From: Thermococcus sp. CX2 | GTDB taxonomy: Archaea > Methanobacteriota_B > Thermococci > Thermococcales > Thermococcaceae | DNA: 64,000 bases | Reading direction: 5' to 3' | Assembly: GCF_012027555.1 (NCBI RefSeq) | Contig: NZ_SNUQ01000002.1 | Location: forward strand, 434,001-498,000 | Part shown: one piece after another, positions 26,665 to 34,292 of the stretch | Numbering within the stretch: position 1 is the first letter of the stretch | Layout of the letters: each line of letters starts with the position of its first letter | Made by a program: the position numbers and the translations under genes | Notes under the pieces: model-generated | Seen by the model: the letters and a program-made list of their open reading frames with translations, nothing else | Database searches by the model: none | What the model was told of the DNA's origin: nothing

Positions 26665-27600
26665 TCACCCCAGGTACTCCTCAACAATCTTGAATGCCTC
26701 ATCAACCTTCTTCCTCTCACAGACGCATCCCAAAACTTCCCTCTTGCCGCCTGCGTTTGTTCCGAGGATGCGGAGCCTCTCAATGACTTCTGCCATGTTT
26801 ATCCTTTCGGCTTCCTCCTTCGAGACCCTGAAGTAGAGCTGAGCCTTCCCGTGGAAGTTCTTATTGACAACGACGGCACCTCTAAAGCCCATTTCCCAGA
26901 CGAGCCTCCTTGCAACCTTGGAGATTATGTTGAACGGACTCTCGAACTCGACTATCGCGAAGCCGTTCCTCTCAGTCACGCTTGAGAGGGCTTCCTCTAT
27001 TGTGCGTCTTATCTCATCCGCTCGCTTCACCCACGGCTCATATTCAAGGAGTTCTTTAGTTTCTTGACTGAGCAGAACTGCAACGGCATCTTCAACGGCT
27101 TCTCTGTCCACGGCTATGTAGTTCGAGTCCATTAGCTCGACGAGCCTTAAAGCCTCCTCCCTTGATAGGCCCTCCCTATCGAGGAGCTCATTAACGCGAG
27201 GAATCTCAAATGCCCTCTCGCCGATGTCACCGATTACTCCAAGGGCACTCCAAGTGTTCCAGAGGCCGAAGTACTCGGAAACCACCAGCGAGGCCGATGG
27301 ATAGTATTTACCGTCGAGCAAGGGGTTAATCTGCTTGACCTTCGGGTTCCTTATCCTCGGCTGCGTGTGATGGTCTATGAAGAGTGTTTCGACATTTACC
27401 CTCTCCACCTCACCCGGAACGTTGAAGTCCATCACGTAGAGCTTTTTAGCCTGCCCTATTGCCTTCCAGATCCTCTCATCGAAGCGGAACTCGCCTATTG
27501 GTGCTGTCATGTTTGTGAAGTCTTCTAAACAGAGTGCTCTGACGAGCAAAGCCGCTGAAGTTATCCCGTCCGTGTCCCAGTGGTGGACTATTAGGTGCAC
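26665..27600 (-). CDS. DHH phosphoesterase, candidate PAP phosphatase
   Basis: A 311-residue DHH/DHHA1 protein. Metal ligands are visible: Asp9 and Asp11 (HHWDTDG), Asp58 (VMDFN), and Asp76-His77-His78 (FIDHHTQP). A C-terminal glycine motif, NAGGKREVLG, is DHHA1-like. The family includes NrnA-type enzymes that cleave nano-RNA and adenosine 3',5'-bisphosphate. Placed between ATP sulfurylase and APS kinase, removal of the PAP left by sulfotransferase is the best guess. That is inference from context. It starts at GTG 27600. Confidence 0.85.
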   Translation of the reverse strand: MHLIVHHWDTDGITSAALLVRALCLEDFTNMTAPIGEFRFDERIWKAIGQAKKLYVMDFNVPGEVERVNVETLFIDHHTQPRIRNPKVKQINPLLDGKYYPSASLVVSEYFGLWNTWSALGVIGDIGERAFEIPRVNELLDREGLSREEALRLVELMDSNYIAVDREAVEDAVAVLLSQETKELLEYEPWVKRADEIRRTIEEALSSVTERNGFAIVEFESPFNIISKVARRLVWEMGFRGAVVVNKNFHGKAQLYFRVSKEEAERINMAEVIERLRILGTNAGGKREVLGCVCERKKVDEAFKIVEEYLG

Positions 27601-27626
27601 CTAAACCACCCCGCAAAAATAAAAAG

Positions 27627-28766
27627 TCACTCGACGAAGGGCTTCTCAAAGCTCCTTATGACCTCGTAGACCTCTGGCCTCATCATGTATTCTGGCGGCT
27701 GCTCGCCGGCCATTATCATCTTCCTGAGCTTTGTGCCGCTTATCCTGACGTGGAACTCCTCCGGGTGCGGGCATATCTTGGCGTTAACCATTCCGCCGCA
27801 CTTCCTGCAGTAGAAGGCCTCCCTGATGAACATCGGTGTTATGCCGAGGTCGGGGAAGTTGTCGAACATGTCCCAGGCCTCGTAGGGCCCGTAGTAGTCG
27901 CCGACACCCGCGTGGTCTCTGCCGACGATGAAGTGCGTCGCCCCGAAGTTCTTCCTCATTATAGCATGGTGCACTGCTTCCCTCGGTCCGGCGTAGCGCA
28001 TCTCGTAGCGCACCGTCGCCAAAGTCGCTGCATCTTTTGGATAGTAGTGCTCGAAGAGTGTCTCGTAGGCCTTTATGATGACCTCGTCCTTATAATCGCC
28101 CTTCTTTTTCTTTCCGAGGACTGGGTTTATGAAGAGGCCGTCGACGAAGGTGAGTGCCGCCTTCTGGACGTATTCATGGCCGAGGTGTGGGACGTTTCTC
28201 GTCTGGAACGCAACGATGGTCTTCCATCCGCGCTCCTTGAAGAGGACCCTCGTCTCGACGGGCCTCAGAGTATACTTGGCAAAGGGATTCGGAACCTCGT
28301 TGAGGAGCTCAATCTCGCCGCCGACGAGGTATTTGCCCATGGAATAGACCTTAGCAACGCCCGGGTGAGCGCTGTCAGTCGTCTTGAATACCTTCTTCGC
28401 GAACTCTTCCTTATCGTAGGTGTAGATCTCCTCAACGTGCATCCTCGCTATGGGTAAATCGCCGTAGTAGAGGAGAACTGCATCTCCCTCGTCAAAGGTC
28501 CTCTCATTGATATCGAGCACTATGGGGATGGTCCAGGGAGTGTCGTCACTCAATCTCATATGGTCGAGAACGCTCTGGAAGTCATCGCTCGTGAGGAACC
28601 CCTTGAGGGGGGAGTAGACGCCGTGGGCGATATTCTCCAGATCTATGGCCCTGCCGTGGTCGATTTTTATGGCGGGATACTCCTTCTGCTCACTCAGAAT
28701 CCTTTCCCTCGTCCTGTCGGCAACGAGTCTCCTGACTAACCTGCCCCCGTGGGGCTTTGAGACCAT
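27627..28766 (-). CDS. sat: Sulfate adenylyltransferase (ATP sulfurylase)
   Basis: A 379-residue monofunctional ATP sulfurylase forming APS from sulfate and ATP. The active-site motifs are FQTRNVPHLGHE (187-198) and GRDHAGVGDYYG (282-293). A zinc site typical of prokaryotic enzymes uses Cys320, Cys323, Cys332 and His334. The ribosome binding site GAGGTGAT stands before the ATG. It lies 26 bases after the RHH regulator gene, which makes it the first enzyme of the operon. No dissimilatory sulfate reduction genes are in the window. Confidence 0.96.
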   Translation of the reverse strand: MVSKPHGGRLVRRLVADRTRERILSEQKEYPAIKIDHGRAIDLENIAHGVYSPLKGFLTSDDFQSVLDHMRLSDDTPWTIPIVLDINERTFDEGDAVLLYYGDLPIARMHVEEIYTYDKEEFAKKVFKTTDSAHPGVAKVYSMGKYLVGGEIELLNEVPNPFAKYTLRPVETRVLFKERGWKTIVAFQTRNVPHLGHEYVQKAALTFVDGLFINPVLGKKKKGDYKDEVIIKAYETLFEHYYPKDAATLATVRYEMRYAGPREAVHHAIMRKNFGATHFIVGRDHAGVGDYYGPYEAWDMFDNFPDLGITPMFIREAFYCRKCGGMVNAKICPHPEEFHVRISGTKLRKMIMAGEQPPEYMMRPEVYEVIRSFEKPFVE

Positions 28767-28792
28767 GCTATCACCTCAAAAAGTTTTGAAAA

Positions 28793-29020
28793 TCAGTCGA
28801 GGTAGCCAAGGGCCCTGAGGCGCTCCTTGACCTTCTCCTCTTCCTCTTCGGTGAAGACTTCCTCTTTCTCTTCCTCTTCGAGGCTCGCCAGAACCTCGCG
28901 GAGGACGTAGGTAACGTAGTCTGAGACGGAAGTGAATCCGGTGCCCTCTATCCTCTTCTTGATCTTGTCGTAGAGGGGCTTTGGTATGGAAACGGTTGTG
29001 TACTTCTTTTCGTCAGCCAT
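28793..29020 (-). CDS. Ribbon-helix-helix regulator
   Basis: A 75-residue CopG/Arc-type protein. The DNA-binding strand is KKYTTVSIPKPLYDKIKKRI, followed by FTSVSDYVTYVLREVLASL and a very acidic C-terminal tail. ATG 29020 is preferred to GTG 29029, because GGAGGTG overlaps the GTG and is well spaced for the ATG. It is first in the sulfate-activation operon and faces a set of 10-base-spaced repeats at 29038-29076, so it probably represses its own operon. No toxin partner is adjacent. Confidence 0.88.
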   Translation of the reverse strand: MADEKKYTTVSIPKPLYDKIKKRIEGTGFTSVSDYVTYVLREVLASLEEEEKEEVFTEEEEEKVKERLRALGYLD

Positions 29021-29037
29021 CCGATACACCTCCAGTC

Positions 29038-29076
29038 TTTAATGATATTTAATGACATTTAATTAAATTTCATTAA
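29038..29076. promoter_or_regulatory. Phased-repeat operator and promoter of the sulfate-activation operon
   Basis: TTTAATGA occurs at 29038-29045 and 29048-29055, TTTAATTA at 29058-29065, and the inverse TCATTAA at 29070-29076. The direct copies start exactly 10 bases apart, one helical turn. Just upstream for the minus strand, GAAAGTTTTATAC (about 29079-29091) is a good BRE/TATA, placing the start of transcription near 29055, inside the repeats. Ribbon-helix-helix proteins often bind such tandem sites, and the next gene encodes one. Repression is inferred. Confidence 0.65.
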
Positions 29077-29136
29077 GGCGTATAAAACTTTCGGTGAGGG
29101 AGGGGTATCTTTAAAACCCCCCGGACGTATGTTATG

Positions 29137-29196
29137 CTGCGATGATGAATGATGGGCGAACCGAGTGGTGAGGAAGGAAAGGTGATCGCTGAGCAT
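29137..29196 (+). ncRNA. Candidate C/D box sRNA (first of two in tandem)
   Basis: Box C ATGATGA is at 29142-29148. After a 12-base guide comes a D' variant CCGA (29161-29164), three bases, C' GTGAGGA (29168-29174), a 14-base guide and box D CTGA (29189-29192). ATGC before and GCAT after could form a terminal stem. TATA-like TATCTTTAAAACC (29106-29118) sits about 25 bases before the expected 5' end, and a T-run follows the 3' end. The D' box is imperfect and the targets are unknown. Confidence 0.65.
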
Positions 29197-29227
29197 ACCT
29201 TTTTAAGGCCCATCCTTCCACTTTTTC

Positions 29228-29286
29228 TGGGATGATGATTTCAGCCTTGCCTGAGGCTTGTGATGAGGGAGTGACGGACTGACCGT
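29228..29286 (+). ncRNA. C/D box sRNA with a 16S rRNA-matching guide
   Basis: All four boxes match consensus: C ATGATGA (29232-29238), D' CTGA (29251-29254), C' GTGATGA (29260-29266) and D CTGA (29279-29282). Both guides are 12 bases and the D'-C' spacer is five. The D' guide is the complement of GCAAGGCTGAAA, a stretch I recall as conserved in archaeal 16S rRNA just before AAACTTAAAGG. The fifth-base rule would then direct 2'-O-methylation of a G near E. coli position 902. The D guide target is not recognised. CCTTTTTAAGG at 29198-29208 is a fitting TATA element. Confidence 0.88.
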
Positions 29287-29387
29287 TGACCTTATTTTTA
29301 TGGCAGTTTAATTAGGAGGCCCGAATAAAATTGGAAAACCTAATAAAGTTTGGCGGAAATTCTATGCACGGTAACGTTTAAGTATTG

Positions 29388-29401
29388 TGTGCATATGCAC
29401 A
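29388..29401. promoter_or_regulatory. Palindromic operator of the CDF transporter gene
   Basis: TGTGCATATGCACA is a perfect 14-base palindrome, with further matching T/A pairs outside it. It lies between TATA-like CGTTTAAGTA (29375-29384) and the ATG at 29417, about where transcription should begin. A repressor bound here would block the cation transporter gene. A metal-responsive regulator is a natural guess, but none is encoded next to it. The rest of 29287-29387 holds no gene that I can see. Confidence 0.6.
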
Positions 29402-29416
29402 AAAATAGGTGATACG

Positions 29417-30277
29417 ATGAGGGATGTCTATAAGCCCATCTGGGTTAGCATCGTCGGCAACGTCCTGTTAGCGCTCATCAAAATCATCGTGGGTCTCTGG
29501 TACTCTAGTATAGCACTTATATCGGACGGCGTTCACTCGCTCTCGGACGTTGTGACGAGCGTCATCGGCTACTTCGGCATAAGGATATCCTCAAAGCCAC
29601 CGGACGAGAGTCACCCCTTTGGTCATTCCCGCTTTGAACCCTTGGTGGCGTTTCTCATCGGTGAAGGCCTTGTTATAGTTGCCTATGAGATTGGTAGAGA
29701 GGCTTTTTTTAGAATGCTTTACGGAAGCATTGTGGAGGTAAATTCCATTATGCTTGCCATCACGATTCTTTCAATCCTTGCGAAGGAGGCCATGGCGCGC
29801 TATTCCCTCCACGTCGGCAAGAAGCTCAACAGCCAGATTTTAATAGCCGATGCCTACCACCACAGGAGCGACGCACTGAGCAGCATCGCAGTCTTCATTG
29901 GACTGGGAACTCAAAAGCTGGGCTTCGAATATGGTGATGCCCTGGCTGGTCTGGTGGTTGCGGCTTTCCTGGTTAAGGTTTCCTTTGATATCCTTCTTGA
30001 GAATATCGGCTATCTCACCGGTCAGGCGCCCCCCTTCGAGCTCTGCGAAGAGATAAAGCGCAGAGCGCTGAGCGTTCCTAACGTCCTTGGTGTTCACGAT
30101 TTGAGGGCCCATTACGTTGGGAACAGGCTCCACGTCGAGCTGCACATAGAAGTCCCGCCCGAGCTGACACTAAAGGAAGCCCACGACATAAGTGAAGAGG
30201 TGAAGAGGCGCATAGAGGAGATAAAGGATGTGGATAGGGTCTTCGTGCATGTTGATATCAAAGGGGTTACGGAGTGA
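29417..30277 (+). CDS. Cation diffusion facilitator (CDF) family exporter
   Basis: A 286-residue, six-helix divalent-cation/proton antiporter. Metal-site motifs are SDGVHSLSDVVTS in helix 2 and YHHRSDALSS in helix 5, with HPFGHSRFEPLV in the connecting loop. The C-terminal ferredoxin-like cytoplasmic domain (about 205-285) includes GVHDLRAHYVGNRLHVELHI. ATG 29417 has GGTGAT before it. The metal (zinc, iron or manganese) cannot be told. A palindromic operator lies directly upstream. It overlaps the convergent decarboxylase gene by 11 bases. Confidence 0.93.
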   Translation: MRDVYKPIWVSIVGNVLLALIKIIVGLWYSSIALISDGVHSLSDVVTSVIGYFGIRISSKPPDESHPFGHSRFEPLVAFLIGEGLVIVAYEIGREAFFRMLYGSIVEVNSIMLAITILSILAKEAMARYSLHVGKKLNSQILIADAYHHRSDALSSIAVFIGLGTQKLGFEYGDALAGLVVAAFLVKVSFDILLENIGYLTGQAPPFELCEEIKRRALSVPNVLGVHDLRAHYVGNRLHVELHIEVPPELTLKEAHDISEEVKRRIEEIKDVDRVFVHVDIKGVTE

Positions 30278-31418
30278 GTATTTCCCCTAAATCCTTCAAG
30301 AACTCCTCTAGGTACTCCCTCCTGACGTGGGGCATCATGACTATTCTTATGTAGCCGCGGTGGGCGCTGATTCCCCAGCCACGTCTCTTCAGCTCCTTCT
30401 CGACCTCTTCGAGGTTCTTCGTTCCGAAGGAGACTATGTTGAGCATAGGCTCCCTTATCAGGTAAACCCCCGGTATCTTCTTTATCTCGGCCGCGAACCA
30501 CCTGCTCAGCTCCATCGCGCGCTTCACTACCTCCTTGTATCCCTCAAAGCCGAGGTGCTTTATCAGGGCCCACACTGCCAAAGCGCTCGCCCCTGGCCGT
30601 GTTCCCGTTATCGTCGCCTGCCACACCTTTCCCCCAGCCAGATAGGGCGCGGGCACGCTTATCGCCTCTAGGAACTTCTTTTTTCTGAAGATTATTCCAC
30701 CAGCGGGAATCGGGGCCATCCCCATCTTGTGGGGATCTATGGTTATGCTCTGAACGCCTTTAAGCCTGAAGTCGAAGTCGGGGAGATCGTAACCCAGGGC
30801 CTTGGCGAAGGGAATCACGAAGCCGCCAAAGGCTGCATCAACGTGGAGGGGGATTCCGTAATCGAGGGCCAGGTCGCTCAAAGCTGGGATGTCATCAACA
30901 ACGCCCAGTCCGGTGGTTCCTGCTATCCCGACTATCCCGATAGTGCCCTCGGTTATTTTAGCTTCGACGTCCTTAACATCAACCGAGTAATCATCCTTCA
31001 ACTCGGCCCAGACAAGCTTGACGCCGAGCATCTCGCTTGCCTTGAGGAAGGAGAAGTGGGCGCTCCTTGGGAGGATAAGCTCCGGCTTTTCGACGTCGGC
31101 GAGGTTGCGGAAGGCCCTCACGGCCAGGATGTTTGCCTCTGTTCCTCCAGAGACGATGTTCCCGTAGCCCTTCTCGAGTCCCAGGAGACTGGAGAGCATC
31201 TCCACGGCTTCTTCTTCTATTTTCTGGCTTCCGACGTGAAGGCCCGGGTCGCCGAGGTTCCTGTCGATGTACTTCATGACAATTTTCTGGGCGAAGGGAT
31301 GGGGATACGTGCACATTGAGCCGAGAATCCGCCCAGAACCAAAGGTTAAATCTTTCGCCGTTTTCTTCTCCAGCTCTGCCAGGACCTCTTCTTCACTCGC
31401 GCCTATTTTTGGGAACAT
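30267..31418 (-). CDS. mfnA: Aspartate/tyrosine decarboxylase (MfnA family)
   Basis: A 383-residue PLP enzyme of the group II decarboxylases. The PLP lysine is Lys231 in TIDPHKMGMAP, with HVDAAFGGFVIPFA at 192-205 and GGTEANILA near 91. In methanogens MfnA makes tyramine. In Thermococcus the ortholog is reported to work mainly on aspartate, giving beta-alanine for coenzyme A, and that is the likely role here. It is a single gene, followed upstream by the antiporter gene on the same strand. Confidence 0.93.
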   Translation of the reverse strand: MFPKIGASEEEVLAELEKKTAKDLTFGSGRILGSMCTYPHPFAQKIVMKYIDRNLGDPGLHVGSQKIEEEAVEMLSSLLGLEKGYGNIVSGGTEANILAVRAFRNLADVEKPELILPRSAHFSFLKASEMLGVKLVWAELKDDYSVDVKDVEAKITEGTIGIVGIAGTTGLGVVDDIPALSDLALDYGIPLHVDAAFGGFVIPFAKALGYDLPDFDFRLKGVQSITIDPHKMGMAPIPAGGIIFRKKKFLEAISVPAPYLAGGKVWQATITGTRPGASALAVWALIKHLGFEGYKEVVKRAMELSRWFAAEIKKIPGVYLIREPMLNIVSFGTKNLEEVEKELKRRGWGISAHRGYIRIVMMPHVRREYLEEFLKDLGEILTP

Positions 31419-31455
31419 GCTCTCACCAGCCCGGAACTACTTTAATCAATTCAAT

Positions 31456-32631
31456 TTAAGCTTTTGCCTTTTTGATGTAGGTCTTAAAGAACAGGGGCGT
31501 CGTCAGTGCAGTGAGCATCGAGACGACTATGACGCTCGCGAAGATGGTCTGATCGATGAGCCCTGTGTTGAGGCCGAAGGTGAGTATCGCCAGCTCTAGG
31601 CTTCCCCTTCCGCCCATACCAATACCAACGAGGATTGAATCCTTCCAGCTCAGGCCGAAGAGTCTGCTCCCCAGCCCACAGCCGATGAGCTTTCCAAGGA
31701 CCGCCGCCAGGTAAAGCGTTCCTATCAAGGCCAGGCTGATGCCCGCTAACGGCGGGTTGAACATCAGTCCGACGTAGATGAAGAACAGCGGTATGAAAAA
31801 CTCCGTGAGGACAACTTGCAAGTCCTCTATCAGCTCATTGAGCTTTATTCTCGTAACGACAAGGGGGTCCTTCCTCTCGCGAAGTCTGCTTATCGTGAGT
31901 CCCGCTAGGTATGCTCCTATTATTTGGTTAAGACCGACCTTCTCGGCTATTATCGCCAGAGCGAACGTCAGTATGAGTGTGAATGTGAAAAATACGTTGA
32001 GGTTCTTGACTATCGAGTAGAACCAGTGGGAGCGTTTGAAAACGAGTTCGGAGATTAGGAGTATTATTGCTATGAACAGGAATATCTTGATGGTCAGTAT
32101 CCCGAGGGAACGGGCGTCCAAGCTACCCTTGGTCATCGCTGTGATGATGCCTATGAGGTAAACCGCGAGTATGTCATCGACGAAGGCTGCACCCATGAGG
32201 ATGGACGAGATCTCTCGTTTAACGCGCTCTTTGACGAGGATACCGCTTGTGACTTCTATAGCAGTGTTTCCGAGAGTGACTCCAACGAAAATCGCCGCTG
32301 AGGTGCCCTTCTCGAAGAACTCCACCGTAGCGAAGCCGAGGATGAAGGAGAAAGCCACGCCAAGGACTGCAACTATTACAGCTTTTTTGGTGTTCTGGGC
32401 TATCGCCGAGAAGTTGCTGGTGAGACCCATGTAGAGCATCATCATTATCAGCCCGAACTCCGCCAGAACGCTGAGCTCGGAAGTCGGCTCTATGAGTCCG
32501 AGGACGAATGGCCCCAGCATTATTCCGGTCAGGACGTGGGCTATGATGGGATGTATCTCCACCCTCTCAAAGAGCCACTCGATGCTCTTTGCTGTGACGA
32601 GTAGAATGGCAAGGGCCGCCAGAAAGTCCAC
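31456..32631 (-). CDS. Na+/H+ antiporter, NapA/Kef (CPA2) type
   Basis: A 391-residue protein with about 12 membrane helices. IIAHVLTGIMLGPFVLGLI begins the transport core, and AAFVDDILAVYLIG near 160 contains the paired Asp residues of CPA2 proton antiporters. It starts at GTG 32631, with GGAGGGG before it; the upstream small gene ends one base earlier. It has no TrkA-like tail. A paralog, with a CBS protein partner, is at 42990. Confidence 0.9.
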   Translation of the reverse strand: MDFLAALAILLVTAKSIEWLFERVEIHPIIAHVLTGIMLGPFVLGLIEPTSELSVLAEFGLIMMMLYMGLTSNFSAIAQNTKKAVIVAVLGVAFSFILGFATVEFFEKGTSAAIFVGVTLGNTAIEVTSGILVKERVKREISSILMGAAFVDDILAVYLIGIITAMTKGSLDARSLGILTIKIFLFIAIILLISELVFKRSHWFYSIVKNLNVFFTFTLILTFALAIIAEKVGLNQIIGAYLAGLTISRLRERKDPLVVTRIKLNELIEDLQVVLTEFFIPLFFIYVGLMFNPPLAGISLALIGTLYLAAVLGKLIGCGLGSRLFGLSWKDSILVGIGMGGRGSLELAILTFGLNTGLIDQTIFASVIVVSMLTALTTPLFFKTYIKKAKA

Positions 32632-32632
32632 A

Positions 32633-32878
32633 TCATCCCCTCCTTGCAATCAGGGCGCCTATTATCCAGAGAACCATCAGGACTACTGCGAGAACCATCG
32701 CAAGTGTTGCCCCTCTGCCAGTGCCGAAGACTATCGGAATCGGGCCTATCATTATAACTCCGCCGCCCTCGACCTCGGCCTCTCCACCTACGCTCAGCAG
32801 GGTTCCAATAAAGACTAGGAAGAAGCCTAGGAATATCATGCCCATTCCAAGAGCTATGAGCAGGGTTCCCTTCTCCAT
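32633..32878 (-). CDS. DUF131/TIGR00304-type small membrane protein
   Basis: An 81-residue protein with two membrane helices around the signature GGGVIMIGPIPIVFG, which marks a small archaeal family of unknown function. It precedes the antiporter gene with one base between stop and start, so the two are translationally coupled. A role as a small accessory subunit of the antiporter is possible but only inferred. Confidence 0.85.
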   Translation of the reverse strand: MEKGTLLIALGMGMIFLGFFLVFIGTLLSVGGEAEVEGGGVIMIGPIPIVFGTGRGATLAMVLAVVLMVLWIIGALIARRG

Positions 32879-32953
32879 ACATTAGGGGCTTCTCCTTTGG
32901 CTTTTTAAAGCTTTAACCCAAAGAATTAAAATGGAGCCCTCCAATCATTTAAC

Positions 32954-33652
32954 ATGCTCGTGCTTGTTGACCTCGACGACACTCTCTGCAACACCTGGGA
33001 TGCTGGAAAGTACACACTCATTCGCCTGATACCTTTCCTTCTTAAACGGAGGAAGTTCAAGTCTTTCTTCTACATAATCACCGCCCGCTATAGGGAGCTC
33101 GAGCAGTCGCGGGAGTTTCACATGATGGACCTCGATAAAATTCTAGAGAAGCTCCTCGGAAAGGTCTACGCGAGCATAACCCCCGAAGAGTTCGAGGAGA
33201 TAATGAGCCTCGTCGATAGAGTCTTCTTTTCGAACCTTAAGCTCTATCCCGATGCCCTCCCCTTTCTTCAGGGGCTCAGAGATATGGGAGCCAAAATAGT
33301 GCTCATAACGGACTCCTCGAGCTACTGGCAAAGAAAGAAGCTCGAGTACCTCGGCATAAAGGACTACTTCGATGCCCTCATAATCAGCGGCGAGACCGGC
33401 CACAGCAAGCTCGACCCTCACAACTTCCGTTTGGCTAGGAGCAAGTTCCCCCGCGAAGAGGAGGTCTACATGGTCGGCGACAGGGACGACACCGACATGA
33501 GGGGCGGTAAGGACATTGGTGCAGTTACTATACTCGTAAAGAGAGGCTACTTCAAGGGAAGACATCACAAACACGCAGATTACGTTGTTAACGACCTAAT
33601 CGAGGCTCTAAGGGTGATCAAGGATGAGCATGAAAAGCGAGCTGAAGCGTAA
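32954..33652 (+). CDS. HAD-family phosphatase
   Basis: A 232-residue haloacid dehalogenase-like hydrolase. Motif I is LVDLDDTLCNTW with the nucleophile Asp, motif II is VLITDSSSY, motif III is the Lys in HSKLDPHNF, and motif IV is MVGDRDDTDMRGG. The substrate is unknown. The palindrome-like GCTTTTTAAAGC near 32898-32909 can serve as TATA for this gene and for the divergent small membrane gene. It overlaps the next gene by 29 bases. Confidence 0.9.
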   Translation: MLVLVDLDDTLCNTWDAGKYTLIRLIPFLLKRRKFKSFFYIITARYRELEQSREFHMMDLDKILEKLLGKVYASITPEEFEEIMSLVDRVFFSNLKLYPDALPFLQGLRDMGAKIVLITDSSSYWQRKKLEYLGIKDYFDALIISGETGHSKLDPHNFRLARSKFPREEEVYMVGDRDDTDMRGGKDIGAVTILVKRGYFKGRHHKHADYVVNDLIEALRVIKDEHEKRAEA

Positions 33653-34253
33653 GTCCCTTCACCTCACTGGCGTGTTAGTTCCGGTTTCGTATCTGCTTTT
33701 TGGAAAGGACGTGACGCTCACTTTGATTGGGGTAGCCTTTTTCGTATTCGTCGTCCTTGAGCCATTCAGGATAATCGAGGCGCTCAGGGACAGAATCAAA
33801 GAGCGGCTCAGGCTCTATGTCTACGACGACGTCATTGAGCGCGTGGAGAAGCTTGAGAGGCAGATAGAAGAGATAACGCGTGAGCACGAGCGATACCGCG
33901 TCGCGGCGCACATATACTTCGCGGCGGCCGCCTTTATAGTGGTCTATTTCTTCCCAAAAAACATAGCCATCGGGGCTATAGCCGTGGCTACCATCGGCGA
34001 TGCCCTTGCAGCCATAATTGGGAAGTCCTTTGGAAGACACCGCTTTAAAAATGGCAAGAGCGTTGAGGGAAGCCTTGCCTACTTCCTCTCCGGCGTGTTC
34101 ATCCTTTGGCCGCTCGTTGGTCTCCCGCTGGCAGTTGTTGGTTCGCTCGCGGGGATGGTTGCTGAGTTCTATAACCTGCTACCCGATGACAACTTCTCGA
34201 ACCAGCTGGCGATAGCTGTGGTGCTCTATCTCGCGGACGCTCTTGTCCTTTGA
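33624..34253 (+). CDS. Dolichol kinase / phosphatidate cytidylyltransferase-like membrane protein
   Basis: A 209-residue membrane protein of the SEC59/DGK1/VTE5 group. It opens with ELKRKSLHLTGVLVPVSYLL, and the catalytic-side motif is ATIGDALAAIIGKSFGRHR with KSVEGSLAYFLSG. Relatives phosphorylate dolichol, diacylglycerol or phytol with CTP. In archaea a polyprenol or lipid kinase role is plausible and would fit glycan carrier metabolism. GGGTGATC precedes ATG 33624. It is cotranscribed with the HAD phosphatase. Confidence 0.85.
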   Translation: MSMKSELKRKSLHLTGVLVPVSYLLFGKDVTLTLIGVAFFVFVVLEPFRIIEALRDRIKERLRLYVYDDVIERVEKLERQIEEITREHERYRVAAHIYFAAAAFIVVYFFPKNIAIGAIAVATIGDALAAIIGKSFGRHRFKNGKSVEGSLAYFLSGVFILWPLVGLPLAVVGSLAGMVAEFYNLLPDDNFSNQLAIAVVLYLADALVL

Positions 34254-34292
34254 AGCTCCAATAGATAAAGAAGAACAGAAAAGGGGAAAGGT

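Noticed and set aside
26661-26783. A 41-residue N-terminal extension of the phosphodiesterase at 25239
   Set aside because: It overlaps the end of the DHH gene, its sequence looks unlike protein, and ATG 26660 has an ideal ribosome binding site.
24684-28766. Dissimilatory or assimilatory sulfate reduction
   Set aside because: ATP sulfurylase and APS kinase are present but no APS, PAPS or sulfite reductase is in the window, and the neighbours point to glycan sulfation.
28793-29020. The RHH protein as an antitoxin
   Set aside because: The next gene in the operon is ATP sulfurylase, not a toxin, and the upstream phased repeats suit an operon regulator.
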